Positions 17,881 through 26,739 of a stretch of DNA of 64,000 bases are shown here, one piece after another. A program made the translations under genes and the position numbers. Numbering within the stretch: position 1 is the first letter of the stretch; each line of letters begins with the position of its first letter. The notes below the pieces were generated by a model. It made no database searches, was not told where the DNA came from, and saw only the letters and a list, made by a program, of their open reading frames with translations. This stretch comes from CALLVY01 sp937899855 (GTDB lineage: Bacteria > Bacteroidota > Bacteroidia > Chitinophagales > Saprospiraceae): NCBI GenBank assembly GCA_039820405.1, contig JBCBQC010000018.1:8314-72313 (forward strand). Reading direction: 5' to 3'.

Positions 17881-19389
17881 ATGAGTAAGGGGAATGATCC
17901 GCTTTTCCAACTGATCCACTCCATGTCGAGCTCGGAAAAGCGTTATTTTAAAAGAAACGCCCTGATTGGGGGCGACACCGATGCCAATTATCTCAAGCTG
18001 TTTGACACCCTCAACAAGATGAGGACTTACGATGAAGACGCCCTGCGCAAGAAGGCCTTCGTCAAACACTTGGCTGCCGAGCGCAAATACCTCTACGAAG
18101 CCATCCTGCGCTCGCTGCGCAACTACAACAGCGAGGACTCGATTCGCGCCCAAATTTCCGATCTCCTCCTGGATGCCAACTACCTCTACGAACGGGGCTT
18201 GTACGATCAGAGCCAACGACGGCTCAAAATTGCGCAGCGCCTGGTCAGGCAGATCGACTACCTGCCGGCGCAGTTGGAGATCAACAATATGAGTCGCTTG
18301 ATCCTCCGGGAGAATCGGACGCGTAAGTACCGCAACGAACTGGAGGAGCTGATCGTGGAGAAGGACGAAATTTTACTCAAACTGGCCTACGAATTGGATT
18401 GTATCGATCTCAACGATCGCATCTGGGCCAAATTGATGCAGCAGTACGAGCTCAAGGATGAGGCCAGCAAGGCCGAACTGCAGCGGGAGTTTGGGGAAGA
18501 ATTTGACCGTCTGGCTCAGGTGGATACCTCCGCGGAGGGAAAACGCTATTTTTACTCGGCGGGCGCCTACCTCAATCTATTGTCAGGAGATTATGGTAAA
18601 ATGGAGTTTTTCCTACGCCAAATTTTGGATTGGTGGGAGGAAAGAGAGGTGGTGAAAAATCAAAGGTTCTCGCTGTACATCAATGCCTTGGCCAATTATG
18701 CGACGGCTTGTTTCTACCTCAAACGCTTTGATTTGATTCCCGATATTTTGAAAAACCTAGACGAACTCAAGCCCAAGAAGTATCACGACAAGCGGGCGGC
18801 TTTTCTCAAGGCCGCCTCCAATAAATTGATGTATTACCTGAATACGGGAAAGGTGCTTCCAATTCGCGATTTGATTCCCGAGATCAAGGCGGGGATCAAA
18901 CAGTACAAACTCGCCAACTACTCCGCATTGTCTTTCCAGGCCAATATTACCGTATATTATTTTTTGATGGAAGAATGGGAAGCGTGTTTGTCCCACATCG
19001 AAGATATCCTGAGAGAGAAACGCTATCCGCTACGCGAGAATATTCAACAGTTGATGCGTTTGCTCTGCGTGATCGTTAACTTTGAACTGGGAAACATCGA
19101 TCGTGCTGAGGCAGAACTGCGGGGCGCCAATCGATACTTTGACAAAACCCTGAAACGCAAAACGGGCTTTGAGTTTAAGGCACTCGCATTCTTGAGAAAA
19201 CTGATGGCCACGCCGCTCCTGGAGCAGGAACCCCTATTTCAGGAATTTGATGCGTACATCGATCGGATGAATCGAGAGCGGCAACATCCGTATACTGGGA
19301 TCGAAGAGCTGCAAATATGGGTGAAAAGTAAATTGGGTAAGCGTTCGATTCTTGAAGTATATCGAGACGTGCTGGCACGAAGGGGGTAG
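17881..19389 (+). CDS. LS-EKR family helical protein B, unknown function
   Basis: 502 residues, soluble and all-helical. The N-terminus QLIHSMSSSEKRYFKR and the following ANYLKLFDTLNKM..YDEDALRKK, KYLYEAILRSLRNY align without large gaps to protein A, with which it is divergently transcribed. The C-terminal half shows repeated helical pairs of TPR type. No enzyme motif is visible. A and B form one subgroup (about 500 residues), separate from the three about 470-residue copies in the secretion island. Confidence 0.75.
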   Translation: MSKGNDPLFQLIHSMSSSEKRYFKRNALIGGDTDANYLKLFDTLNKMRTYDEDALRKKAFVKHLAAERKYLYEAILRSLRNYNSEDSIRAQISDLLLDANYLYERGLYDQSQRRLKIAQRLVRQIDYLPAQLEINNMSRLILRENRTRKYRNELEELIVEKDEILLKLAYELDCIDLNDRIWAKLMQQYELKDEASKAELQREFGEEFDRLAQVDTSAEGKRYFYSAGAYLNLLSGDYGKMEFFLRQILDWWEEREVVKNQRFSLYINALANYATACFYLKRFDLIPDILKNLDELKPKKYHDKRAAFLKAASNKLMYYLNTGKVLPIRDLIPEIKAGIKQYKLANYSALSFQANITVYYFLMEEWEACLSHIEDILREKRYPLRENIQQLMRLLCVIVNFELGNIDRAEAELRGANRYFDKTLKRKTGFEFKALAFLRKLMATPLLEQEPLFQEFDAYIDRMNRERQHPYTGIEELQIWVKSKLGKRSILEVYRDVLARRG

Positions 19390-19415
19390 GCGGAGGTGGT
19401 TCGTGATCCAATAAA

Positions 19416-19459
19416 TACGGCGATCCGTGAGCTAGGCACAATGGCCTCGGATCGCCGTA
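19416..19459. terminator. Inverted repeat between convergent genes
   Basis: The perfect 12-bp arms TACGGCGATCCG and CGGATCGCCGTA flank a 20-nt loop, 26 bp after gene B and 32 bp before the end of the convergent small gene. Its position suits a bidirectional terminator, although T-runs are weak. Confidence 0.5.
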
Positions 19460-19491
19460 GTTTACAGCTCCGGTTCGATTAAGTCATTGCC

Positions 19492-19848
19492 TTAGGCAGG
19501 AGCCGAGATTACCGTAAGATTGGTGCCATCATTACGGATGTTTACCTTTTGGGTAGTCATCAGGAAGTTGTGGAATTTGCCGTTGAGGTTGACGTCCATG
19601 TCCGTTACACCAATGATAAAAGAAATCTTGGTCTCTTCATTGTAGCTCATGGTCCACTGGGCGTCGGCTAGGGGCTCGACAAATCCACTGCCCGTCAGTT
19701 CTTGGCCCGCCTGCACCGCCTGAAGTTGGTCGTCATCATCGAGCGATACAATGGCCCCAGGTCCACTGAGGGGGATACAAGTCGTACCGGAATCGGTCGT
19801 GAATAATAATCCACTCATGTCGGTGCAGAGAGAAATACTGTTTGTCAT
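19492..19848 (-). CDS. Small hypothetical protein
   Basis: 118 residues from ATG 19848 (MTNSISLCTDMSG); the longer frame upstream looks non-coding. The sequence is rich in beta-strand formers and acidic residues (VSLDDDDQLQAV, ISFIIGVTDMDVNLNG, VNIRNDGTNLTV), with no signal peptide, no membrane segment and no known motif. It stands alone between two unrelated transcripts. The composition suggests a small beta-sandwich, perhaps a ligand-binding or structural protein, but I assign no function. Confidence 0.6.
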   Translation of the reverse strand: MTNSISLCTDMSGLLFTTDSGTTCIPLSGPGAIVSLDDDDQLQAVQAGQELTGSGFVEPLADAQWTMSYNEETKISFIIGVTDMDVNLNGKFHNFLMTTQKVNIRNDGTNLTVISAPA

Positions 19849-20226
19849 GCGGTTTTTGTTTAGATTGTTTAACAATAAATAAATACTCGATTGTGTAGTC
19901 TCGGACCTTTTGCGGAGCCTGGGGAAAGCACAAAAGGTAGTTATTCGATCGTTGATACGAAAAACCAAAATACGTTAGGGAAATGAACAGAATACCCTAA
20001 GTTTGGTATTCCGGGGGATTTATTCAAACCAAATATAAGTAACAATTCTAATATTCAAGAAAATCATGTTTTTCCTAACCAATTGATCGAGAGCTGCTTA
20101 GCGTAGCAGGCTCATCCTCGATTCAGCTTTCGAAAATTCCTCCCCCAGATAATTTTCCCATCCGAATTCTTGTTTTAATACGGGCTTACGTACATTTGAA
20201 TTTTCCGCCAAACAACCCAGTGAAAC

Positions 20227-21216
20227 GTGCTCGCTCTATTCCGCACCAATCAATTTGTCGCCAATATTTTTTTGGTCTTCTACGCTTTTATCGTCCGGGG
20301 GGCCGCCTTCTGGGGAGGCCTGGCGCCGGTCCACCAGGGGGGGAGTGTAGTGTTTGAAAGCCTCTTCGGTGGCCTCGACCTGGGGGGGACGCAGTCGGCG
20401 CTGCTCGCCTTACTCATCGTTTGCTTTCAAGCCCTACTCATCAACATCATCCTGGCTCGGCACCGGATGGCCAACGAACTGTCCCTATTGCCGGGGATGT
20501 TCTACGTCCTGCTGGCCAGTAGCTTTACTCCCTTCCTCCTGCTTTCACCCGTCCTGGTCGCCACCACCTTTTACCTGCTCGCCCTCTACGAAATGCTGGA
20601 GACCTACAAAAAGTACGCCGCCTCCGGCAACATCTACAACGTCGGTCTGTGGTTGGGCCTGGCCAGTCTGTTTTATCCTTCGCTGCTGATTTACATCCTC
20701 TTGGCCGTCGTCGGGCTACGGAGTCTGCGGGCCTTCCGCTTTCGCGAACAACTCGTGCTGGCCAGCGGTTTTGTCAGTCCCTTTTTCCTGGCCTTCGTCT
20801 ACTATTTTGCCACCGACCGCGCCTCCCTCCTCTGGCAAAACCTCCTGCTGGAAGGCCTCTCCTGGTGGGAGCTCCGGGGGGCACTCTCCTGGCCGGACTA
20901 CCTCCAGCTGGGCTTTTTTACCTTTCTGATCCTCCTGGCTCTCCTGAGCTTCAACCGCTTCCTGATTAAGAAGAACATCCAGGTCCAAAAAAACATCGGA
21001 ATCTTCTACTGGGGCTTGCTCTTTGCCCTGTTGGCCCTGTTTCTACAAGCCGCCGCGGGGCTGGACCACCTGCTCCTACTCGTACCCTCCCTGGCCATCT
21101 TCCTGTCCTTCAACTTCCTCGGACTGAGCCGTTCGCTCGCCGAAGTCTTCCACCTACTGCTGCTGGTGGGCCTCCTCCTAGTCCATTACCAAAATTGGTG
21201 GTTGGTCGGCGGATAG
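20227..21216 (+). CDS. Polytopic membrane protein, DUF6427-like
   Basis: 329 residues, GTG start, with about eight to nine strongly hydrophobic segments covering nearly the whole length. The N-terminus ALFRTNQFVANIFLVFYA is typical of the Bacteroidota DUF6427 family, whose members begin with a short amphipathic 'LFR.N' stretch before the first helix. No transporter signature is visible. It ends 53 bp before purQ; a promoter-like box lies between, so they may be separate transcripts. Function unknown. Confidence 0.7.
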   Translation: MLALFRTNQFVANIFLVFYAFIVRGAAFWGGLAPVHQGGSVVFESLFGGLDLGGTQSALLALLIVCFQALLINIILARHRMANELSLLPGMFYVLLASSFTPFLLLSPVLVATTFYLLALYEMLETYKKYAASGNIYNVGLWLGLASLFYPSLLIYILLAVVGLRSLRAFRFREQLVLASGFVSPFFLAFVYYFATDRASLLWQNLLLEGLSWWELRGALSWPDYLQLGFFTFLILLALLSFNRFLIKKNIQVQKNIGIFYWGLLFALLALFLQAAAGLDHLLLLVPSLAIFLSFNFLGLSRSLAEVFHLLLLVGLLLVHYQNWWLVGG

Positions 21217-21233
21217 TTTGTGCGCAGAATTTG

Positions 21234-21241
21234 GTAATTTT
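21234..21241 (+). promoter_or_regulatory. Candidate -7 box for purQ
   Basis: TAATTTTG matches TAnnTTTG 29 bp before the purQ ATG. TTG triplets lie upstream, but none at the ideal 19-20 bp distance. Confidence 0.4.
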
Positions 21242-21269
21242 GGCCTTTCGTTGATAAAACCACGCAGAT

Positions 21270-21983
21270 ATGAAATTTGGTGTAGTCGTTTTCCCCGGTT
21301 CCAATTGTGACGACGATATGATCCACGTCCTCGGTACGGTACTCCAACGCGAAGTCGTGGAGCTCTGGCACAAGCAAGAAAGTCTGGAGGGCTTTACCAC
21401 CGACGACTGTATCGTGCTGCCCGGTGGTTTTTCCTACGGCGACTACCTCCGGGCGGGCGCCATCGCGCGTTTCTCCCCCCTGATGAAGGCCGTCATCGAC
21501 TTTGCCCACCGCGGGGGCTACGTCTTCGGCATCTGCAATGGCTTTCAGATCCTCTGCGAAGCAGAGCTGCTGCCGGGAGCCCTGCTGCGCAACAGCCACC
21601 AAAGATTTACCTGTAAAAATACCTTCCTCAAAACCGTCACCAACCAGTCGCCCATCACGGCGGGAATCAGCCCCGGGCGGGTGCTCAAAATCCCCATCGC
21701 CCATGCCGAAGGTCGCTACCACGCCGATGAGGCCACCCTCCAGCAACTGCGTGACAACGATCAGGTCCTCTTCCAGTACTGCCAGGCGGATGGTACCGTC
21801 GACGCGGCCGCCAATCCCAACGGTACGGCCTGGAACATCGCGGGCATCTGCAACGCCCAGCGCAACGTATTTGGAATGATGCCCCACCCCGAGCGCGCCT
21901 CGGAGGAGCGGCTGGGCAATGTGGACGGGCGCCTCTTGTTCGATTCCCTGTTGCAAAATCGGATGGCCTCCGCGACCCAGTAA
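21270..21983 (+). CDS. purQ: Phosphoribosylformylglycinamidine synthase, glutaminase subunit
   Basis: 237 residues. It is a class I glutamine amidotransferase supplying ammonia for FGAM formation in purine synthesis, together with PurL and PurS, which are not in this window. The nucleophile Cys89 is in FGICNGFQ, and the His206/Glu208 pair is in MMPHPERA. The N-terminal GVVVFPGSNCDDD is typical of the separate PurQ subunit rather than of the large fused PurL. Confidence 0.96.
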   Translation: MKFGVVVFPGSNCDDDMIHVLGTVLQREVVELWHKQESLEGFTTDDCIVLPGGFSYGDYLRAGAIARFSPLMKAVIDFAHRGGYVFGICNGFQILCEAELLPGALLRNSHQRFTCKNTFLKTVTNQSPITAGISPGRVLKIPIAHAEGRYHADEATLQQLRDNDQVLFQYCQADGTVDAAANPNGTAWNIAGICNAQRNVFGMMPHPERASEERLGNVDGRLLFDSLLQNRMASATQ

Positions 21984-22323
21984 GGCCCGACGGGCTCCGC
22001 TGGTCCGGGGAAGTTGCTGACCGGTTCTGGTTGCCCCTCGCTTCGCCACCCGAAGACATTAGCTTCGAAATTGTAGGGTGCCGGCGTACTTAACATTTCC
22101 TTTAGCGGCTGTTAAAGAATATTTAAAGTATCTTAACACGCTGTCGGGGCAGGTGATTTCTAGGTAATTTACACCACGGTATTGGACCATACCTACCCTC
22201 GATTGGCAGTAAGTGAAAAAAACGCTTACTGCCAATTGCGTGTAACTCTGTGGTAATTGGAATAATTTTTACTTTAGTAGCGCCAAACAAGGACTACAAA
22301 GTCAGTAAAACCAGCAAGATCTC
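21984..22323. other. 340-bp non-coding gap with a perfect inverted repeat
   Basis: No ORF of interest is seen. A perfect 12-bp inverted repeat (ATTGGCAGTAAG at 22202-22213, CTTACTGCCAAT at 22225-22236) with an A-rich loop lies about 90 bp before the dsbD-like start. It could be an operator, an mRNA hairpin or a terminator for purQ. TACTTTAG around 22272 is one mismatch from the -7 consensus. Confidence 0.5.
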
Positions 22324-25071
22324 ATGCGTCTATTTACATTTATCCTGTGTGCCGTGCTGAGCGGTTATTTTACGAGCGCCTCCGCTCAGATTTACGATCC
22401 CGTAAAATGGACTTTTGACCAGCAACAAATCGATGGCGAGACCTTCGATTTGATCTTCACCGCCAAAATTGACGAGGGCTGGTCGATTTATTCCCAGTAC
22501 CTGGAAAGCGAGGACGGTCCGGTAAAAACCAGCTTCAACTACGATGCGGGCGATCACTACGAATTGGTCGGGAAAAATGAAGAAAAGTCGAAATACCGCA
22601 AGGCGGGCTACGACAAACTCTTCGACATGAACGTCATCAAGTTCACCAAGTCGGTCCAATTTGTCCAACGTGTAAAGGTCATCGATGGGGCAAAAAAGCT
22701 CACGGGCTACGTCAACTTTATGACCTGCGACGCCACCAAATGTTTGCCCCCGGCGGATGTCGATTTTGCTTTTTCCCTCGTAGCCAAAACGACGGGGGGC
22801 ACGGGTAGTGTCACGCCCACCCCGGCACCACCGGCCGCCAAATCGACCCCCGAGGCTCCTGCGAAGACGCCCACGAAGACCGCTGAGGTGGCAAAGCCTA
22901 CGGAGGCTCCCGCCAAGCAACCCGCCACCACGCCGGAGGCCTCCAACCCGGAAACGCCCGCTACGGCGGCTACTACCGATATGGCCGTGACGGGTACCGG
23001 TTTTACCGAGAGCGGCACCCCCAATGGCGATCGAAACAGTGGCATCCTCGATCCCGTCAAGTGGTCGATCAAAGCCACCAAATTGGAAGACGGGACCTAC
23101 GAACTGACCCTGCGAGCCAAGGTGGCCGACGAGTGGTACCTCTACTCTCAAAAACTCGATGGGGAGGATGGTCCCATCCCCACGTCCTTCGCCTTCAACA
23201 CGGAGGGCGGACAGGTCGAACTGCTGGGAGAGACCAGCGAATCCGGTCCGGTGCGCATCAAGGAGTACGATAAGAACTTTGAGATGGACCTGATCAAGTT
23301 TAAGAAGGAGGCCATCTTTACCCAGCGCTTGAAGGTCGCGGACCCCAGCCAGCCGGTTGTGGGAGACCTGGAATTTATGACTTGTACCAACGGTATGTGT
23401 CTGCCTCCGGCCCTGCGTTTCTTTACCTTTTCGCCCGAGACGCTAAAGGCTTTTGTCGGAGAGGAGGACCAGCGCGATGCTTTTTTTGCGGGTGGTGGGG
23501 TCGTACCCCTCGTCGAGGAAGGAGTGATCGACCAGGCGCGTCCGGTGCTCCAGGCGACCTACGTAGAGCCACTGGGCAACTGTGGGGAGGAGGAAAAAGC
23601 CTCGGGTTCCTTACTCTGGATCTTTTTGATGGGTTTTGCGGGGGGCTTTTTCGCCCTACTGACTCCCTGCGTTTTCCCCATGATTCCCCTGACGGTGAGT
23701 TTTTTCACCAAGTCCAGCAAAACGCGTTGGGAGGGCATCCGTAACGGGTTGACCTACGGTATCTCGATTATTGTCATCTACGTCAGTATTGGCCTGCTCA
23801 TCACGGGAATCTTCGGACCGGATGCGCTGAACCTGCTGTCGACCCACTGGTTGCCCAACGTACTCTTTTTCCTGATCTTTTTGGCCTTTGCCTTTTCCTT
23901 CTTTGGCTATTACGAAATCACCCTGCCCAGTTCCTGGACCAACAGTTCGGACCGCATGGCGGACAAGGGCGGATTAATCGGTACCTTCTTTATGGCCTTC
24001 ACCCTGGCCCTGGTTTCTTTCTCCTGCACCGGACCCATCATCGGAACGGCGCTGGTCCAGTCGGCCACCAACGCGATGGGCCCCTTTGTAGTCATGCTCG
24101 GATTTTCCAGCGCCCTGGCCTTGCCCTTTGGCCTGTTTGCCGCTTTCCCCGCCGTACTCAACTCGCTCCCCAAGTCGGGCAGCTGGATGAACTCGGTAAA
24201 GGTGGTACTCGGTTTTCTCGAACTGGCCCTGGCCCTCAAATTCCTGTCCGTGGCCGACATGACCATGCACTGGGGCATTTTGGGCTACGAGCTCTTCCTG
24301 GGCCTATGGATTCTGGTCTTTGCGGGCATGTCGCTCTACCTCTTCGGTTTTATCCGTTTCCCCCACGATAGCCCCTCGAAAAAACTCAGCCCCACCCGCC
24401 TGGGCTTTGCCCTGCTGGCCCTGGGCCTCACCCTCTACCTCGGTACGGGCTTCCGCTACAATTCTAAGACCCAATCCTACGATTCGCTGGCCCTGATGAG
24501 TGGCTTGGCCCCACCGGCCCAGTACAACTACTTCCTCACCAAGAGCAAAGCCGACCAGGACATCAAGTCCCGCTATCCCTCCTTCACCAAGTGCGCCAAT
24601 AATCTGGACTGCTTCAAGGACTACTACGAGGGCATGGCCTACGCAAGGGAAAACCAGCAACCGGTGCTCCTCGACTTTACCGGCCACGGCTGCGTCAACT
24701 GTCGCAAGACGGAGGAGCACATCTGGATCAAAGATAAGGTGTGGAACCACATCAACCAGGATTTTGTCCTGATCTCGCTATACGTCGACGATCGCAAATC
24801 ACTGGACGAAACGATTGTATCGCTCAATTCCAATAAGCGCCTGCGTTCGGTGGGCAATATGTGGGCGGATTTCCAAATCGTCAATTTCCAGCAAAACTCG
24901 CAACCCCTCTACGTCATGGTTACACCCGACGAAAAGGTACTGGCCAAGCCGCGCGGCTACCGGGAGGGCGCCGATGATTACGCCAAGTTCTTGGAATGTG
25001 GTTTGGAGACGTTTGAGAAAATCAGTTCGCAGGGGGAATCGATCAAGCCCCTGGGGGAGTTGACCGAATAA
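22324..25071 (+). CDS. DsbD-like thiol:disulfide interchange protein with duplicated N-terminal domain
   Basis: 915 residues. A signal peptide (to about residue 22) is followed by two tandem DsbD-alpha-like domains (about 23-155 and 240-375), both starting with DPVKW and both ending in a cysteine pair before LPPA (MTCDATKCLPPA, MTCTNGMCLPPA). A Pro/Thr/Ala-rich linker joins them. The membrane part from about 429 has the DsbD Cys motifs TPCVFPM and SFSCTGP, and a C-terminal thioredoxin-like domain has CVNC near residue 789. It would carry electrons from cytoplasmic thioredoxin to periplasmic targets. The doubled alpha domain departs from the standard three-domain plan. Confidence 0.9.
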   Translation: MRLFTFILCAVLSGYFTSASAQIYDPVKWTFDQQQIDGETFDLIFTAKIDEGWSIYSQYLESEDGPVKTSFNYDAGDHYELVGKNEEKSKYRKAGYDKLFDMNVIKFTKSVQFVQRVKVIDGAKKLTGYVNFMTCDATKCLPPADVDFAFSLVAKTTGGTGSVTPTPAPPAAKSTPEAPAKTPTKTAEVAKPTEAPAKQPATTPEASNPETPATAATTDMAVTGTGFTESGTPNGDRNSGILDPVKWSIKATKLEDGTYELTLRAKVADEWYLYSQKLDGEDGPIPTSFAFNTEGGQVELLGETSESGPVRIKEYDKNFEMDLIKFKKEAIFTQRLKVADPSQPVVGDLEFMTCTNGMCLPPALRFFTFSPETLKAFVGEEDQRDAFFAGGGVVPLVEEGVIDQARPVLQATYVEPLGNCGEEEKASGSLLWIFLMGFAGGFFALLTPCVFPMIPLTVSFFTKSSKTRWEGIRNGLTYGISIIVIYVSIGLLITGIFGPDALNLLSTHWLPNVLFFLIFLAFAFSFFGYYEITLPSSWTNSSDRMADKGGLIGTFFMAFTLALVSFSCTGPIIGTALVQSATNAMGPFVVMLGFSSALALPFGLFAAFPAVLNSLPKSGSWMNSVKVVLGFLELALALKFLSVADMTMHWGILGYELFLGLWILVFAGMSLYLFGFIRFPHDSPSKKLSPTRLGFALLALGLTLYLGTGFRYNSKTQSYDSLALMSGLAPPAQYNYFLTKSKADQDIKSRYPSFTKCANNLDCFKDYYEGMAYARENQQPVLLDFTGHGCVNCRKTEEHIWIKDKVWNHINQDFVLISLYVDDRKSLDETIVSLNSNKRLRSVGNMWADFQIVNFQQNSQPLYVMVTPDEKVLAKPRGYREGADDYAKFLECGLETFEKISSQGESIKPLGELTE

Positions 25072-25095
25072 GGAGCGCGAACGCCCGGCGTTCCA

Positions 25096-25137
25096 CAAGG
25101 GGCCCACTGTCATTGCGACAGCGGGCCCCTTGCTTTT
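25096..25137 (+). terminator. Intrinsic terminator of the dsbD-like gene
   Basis: A strong GC stem (AAGGGGCCCACTGTC with GACAGCGGGCCCCTT, 5-nt loop) is followed by GCTTTT. The T-run overlaps the stop codon of the convergent transglycosylase gene. Confidence 0.8.
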
Positions 25138-26068
25138 AGTCTTCCCGTTTGGGCACCCGTATTTCGTAGGTCTTCTTGGTCCGGTTGCTGAGCGAAGCAG
25201 TACGGAGCCAGGGATTGTACACTTTGAGCATGCGGTAGGTCGTCCCGTATTTGGTGGCGAAGTCGCCCCAGTTGGCTACGCTTTCCTTGACCTCGATGGT
25301 GTGATAGTCGGGGAAGGGAGCGTACTTGGTCGCCTCTTCGATATCGAAGCCGAAGGCCTGGGGATTGGTCAGGATGGTCTTCATCGCTACGATGCGAAAG
25401 ACGTAGCGGGCCGTTTCGGCATTGAGGTTGAGGTCGTAGTAGGACTGGCCCCGTTGCACTTGGATTTCCTTACTTAGCCGGTTGCCGCCCGTGTTGTAAG
25501 CCGCGGCGGCTAGGGTCCAGCTCCCAAATTTTTCCCGGTATTTTTTGAGGTAGCGGCAGGCCGCCCGCGTCGCTTTTTCGAGGTGAAAACGCTCGTCCAC
25601 CTCGCTGTTGACCTCCAGGCCGTAATCGCCCGCCGTTCCCTTCATAAACTGCCAAAAACCCTTGGCGCCCGCCGGGGATACGGCATTGCTCAGGTCGCTT
25701 TCGATGACGCAGAGGTACTTAAGGTCTTCCGGGACCTCCTCCTCCGCCAGAATTTTTTCGATGGTGGGAAAGTAGCGCTTGGCGCGTTTGAGGAGAAGGA
25801 TGGTGTTGGAGTGGTAGTAGGAATTGCGGAGCAACTCGCGGTCCAGGCGTTCGCGGACGTCAAAATTATCCATGGGCAGGGATTCCCCCGCAAAGTCGAA
25901 GGCGCGATCCGCCAGGGGGACCGCTCGGATTTGCTGGGGGAGGTCCATCGCTCCGGTCTCGGACGCCTCCGCCGTAAGGGTTTTTTGACTACTTTGGTTG
26001 GCACTGAAAAGGACAAAGGTAAAAAAGGCGGCGAGGGCGAGGGTGTACCAAGAAATGGGTGACTGCAT
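25136..26068 (-). CDS. Lytic murein transglycosylase, MltD-like
   Basis: 310 residues from ATG 26068 (MQSPISWYTL), giving an N-terminal signal or anchor segment (LALAAFFTFVLFSA). The SLT domain is clear: the catalytic Glu123 is in CVIESDLSNAVSPAGAKGFWQFM-type context (E of VIESD), with AAAAYNTGGNRL downstream. The last 50 residues (WGDFATKYGTTYRMLKVYNP) resemble one LysM unit. It would cut peptidoglycan glycan strands with 1,6-anhydro product formation, in the periplasm. Single LysM rather than several is shorter than E. coli MltD. Confidence 0.9.
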   Translation of the reverse strand: MQSPISWYTLALAAFFTFVLFSANQSSQKTLTAEASETGAMDLPQQIRAVPLADRAFDFAGESLPMDNFDVRERLDRELLRNSYYHSNTILLLKRAKRYFPTIEKILAEEEVPEDLKYLCVIESDLSNAVSPAGAKGFWQFMKGTAGDYGLEVNSEVDERFHLEKATRAACRYLKKYREKFGSWTLAAAAYNTGGNRLSKEIQVQRGQSYYDLNLNAETARYVFRIVAMKTILTNPQAFGFDIEEATKYAPFPDYHTIEVKESVANWGDFATKYGTTYRMLKVYNPWLRTASLSNRTKKTYEIRVPKRED

Positions 26069-26193
26069 GGGATAAATTTTGTGGGGCCCTAAAGTAAAAA
26101 GAATATTGGAACCGGCAACGTTTGTTGCCCGGTGAAGTGGCAGAAAAGATCGTGCCACCCATGGCGATTCGTTTTAATGAATGGAAGGCTTGC

Positions 26194-26727
26194 CTACGAT
26201 TTGCGGCGCAGTACCCGGGGGCGTTTGAAAATGGGGACGGTCGAGCAGGGCTCACCGTACATGATGCTCTGGGCGTAGGGGCGCAGTCGGCGGGTCAGTT
26301 CTACGTAGGCCGAGGGGGGGACGGGCTTGTTGCTACACCCCTTGATGACGACCCGCTTTTGCTCGTAATCCGCTCCGTTGATCTGGGTGAGGGCCATTTG
26401 GAAGGCGACCTGGTAAAAGGTCTCGGGAGTACCCTGGAAGATCTGGACGACGTGCGGGCTGGCGTAAGCCGCCACCAGCATGTAGGCCCACACGGGAATG
26501 ATGGCGTCCGTGGAGCAGAATACGGCGAGGTTCTTACCTTCGTACTGGGTCCAGTCGTGGGCCTTGAGGGCTTGGCGAAAATCCTTTTCCTTGAGGATGA
26601 GCTCCATAAACAGGTAATCCTTTAGATCAAAGGCCATCACCTCTTCCGCTGGGAAAAATTCTTCTAAATTGAGGGTAATGAGGCCGCTATTGGCAACGCG
26701 ATTGACGAGGGGCTGATCTGAACTCAT
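26194..26727 (-). CDS. DUF2480 family protein
   Basis: 177 residues, soluble. MSSDQPLVNRVANSGLI and the following LNLEEFF..EEVMAFDLKDYLF, and VVIKGCSNKPVPPSAYVELT are hallmarks of DUF2480, a Bacteroidota family of unknown function. It lies 12 bp after scpB in the same direction. The link to chromosome segregation is positional only. Confidence 0.85.
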   Translation of the reverse strand: MSSDQPLVNRVANSGLITLNLEEFFPAEEVMAFDLKDYLFMELILKEKDFRQALKAHDWTQYEGKNLAVFCSTDAIIPVWAYMLVAAYASPHVVQIFQGTPETFYQVAFQMALTQINGADYEQKRVVIKGCSNKPVPPSAYVELTRRLRPYAQSIMYGEPCSTVPIFKRPRVLRRKS

Positions 26728-26739
26728 ATTACTAAGGCT

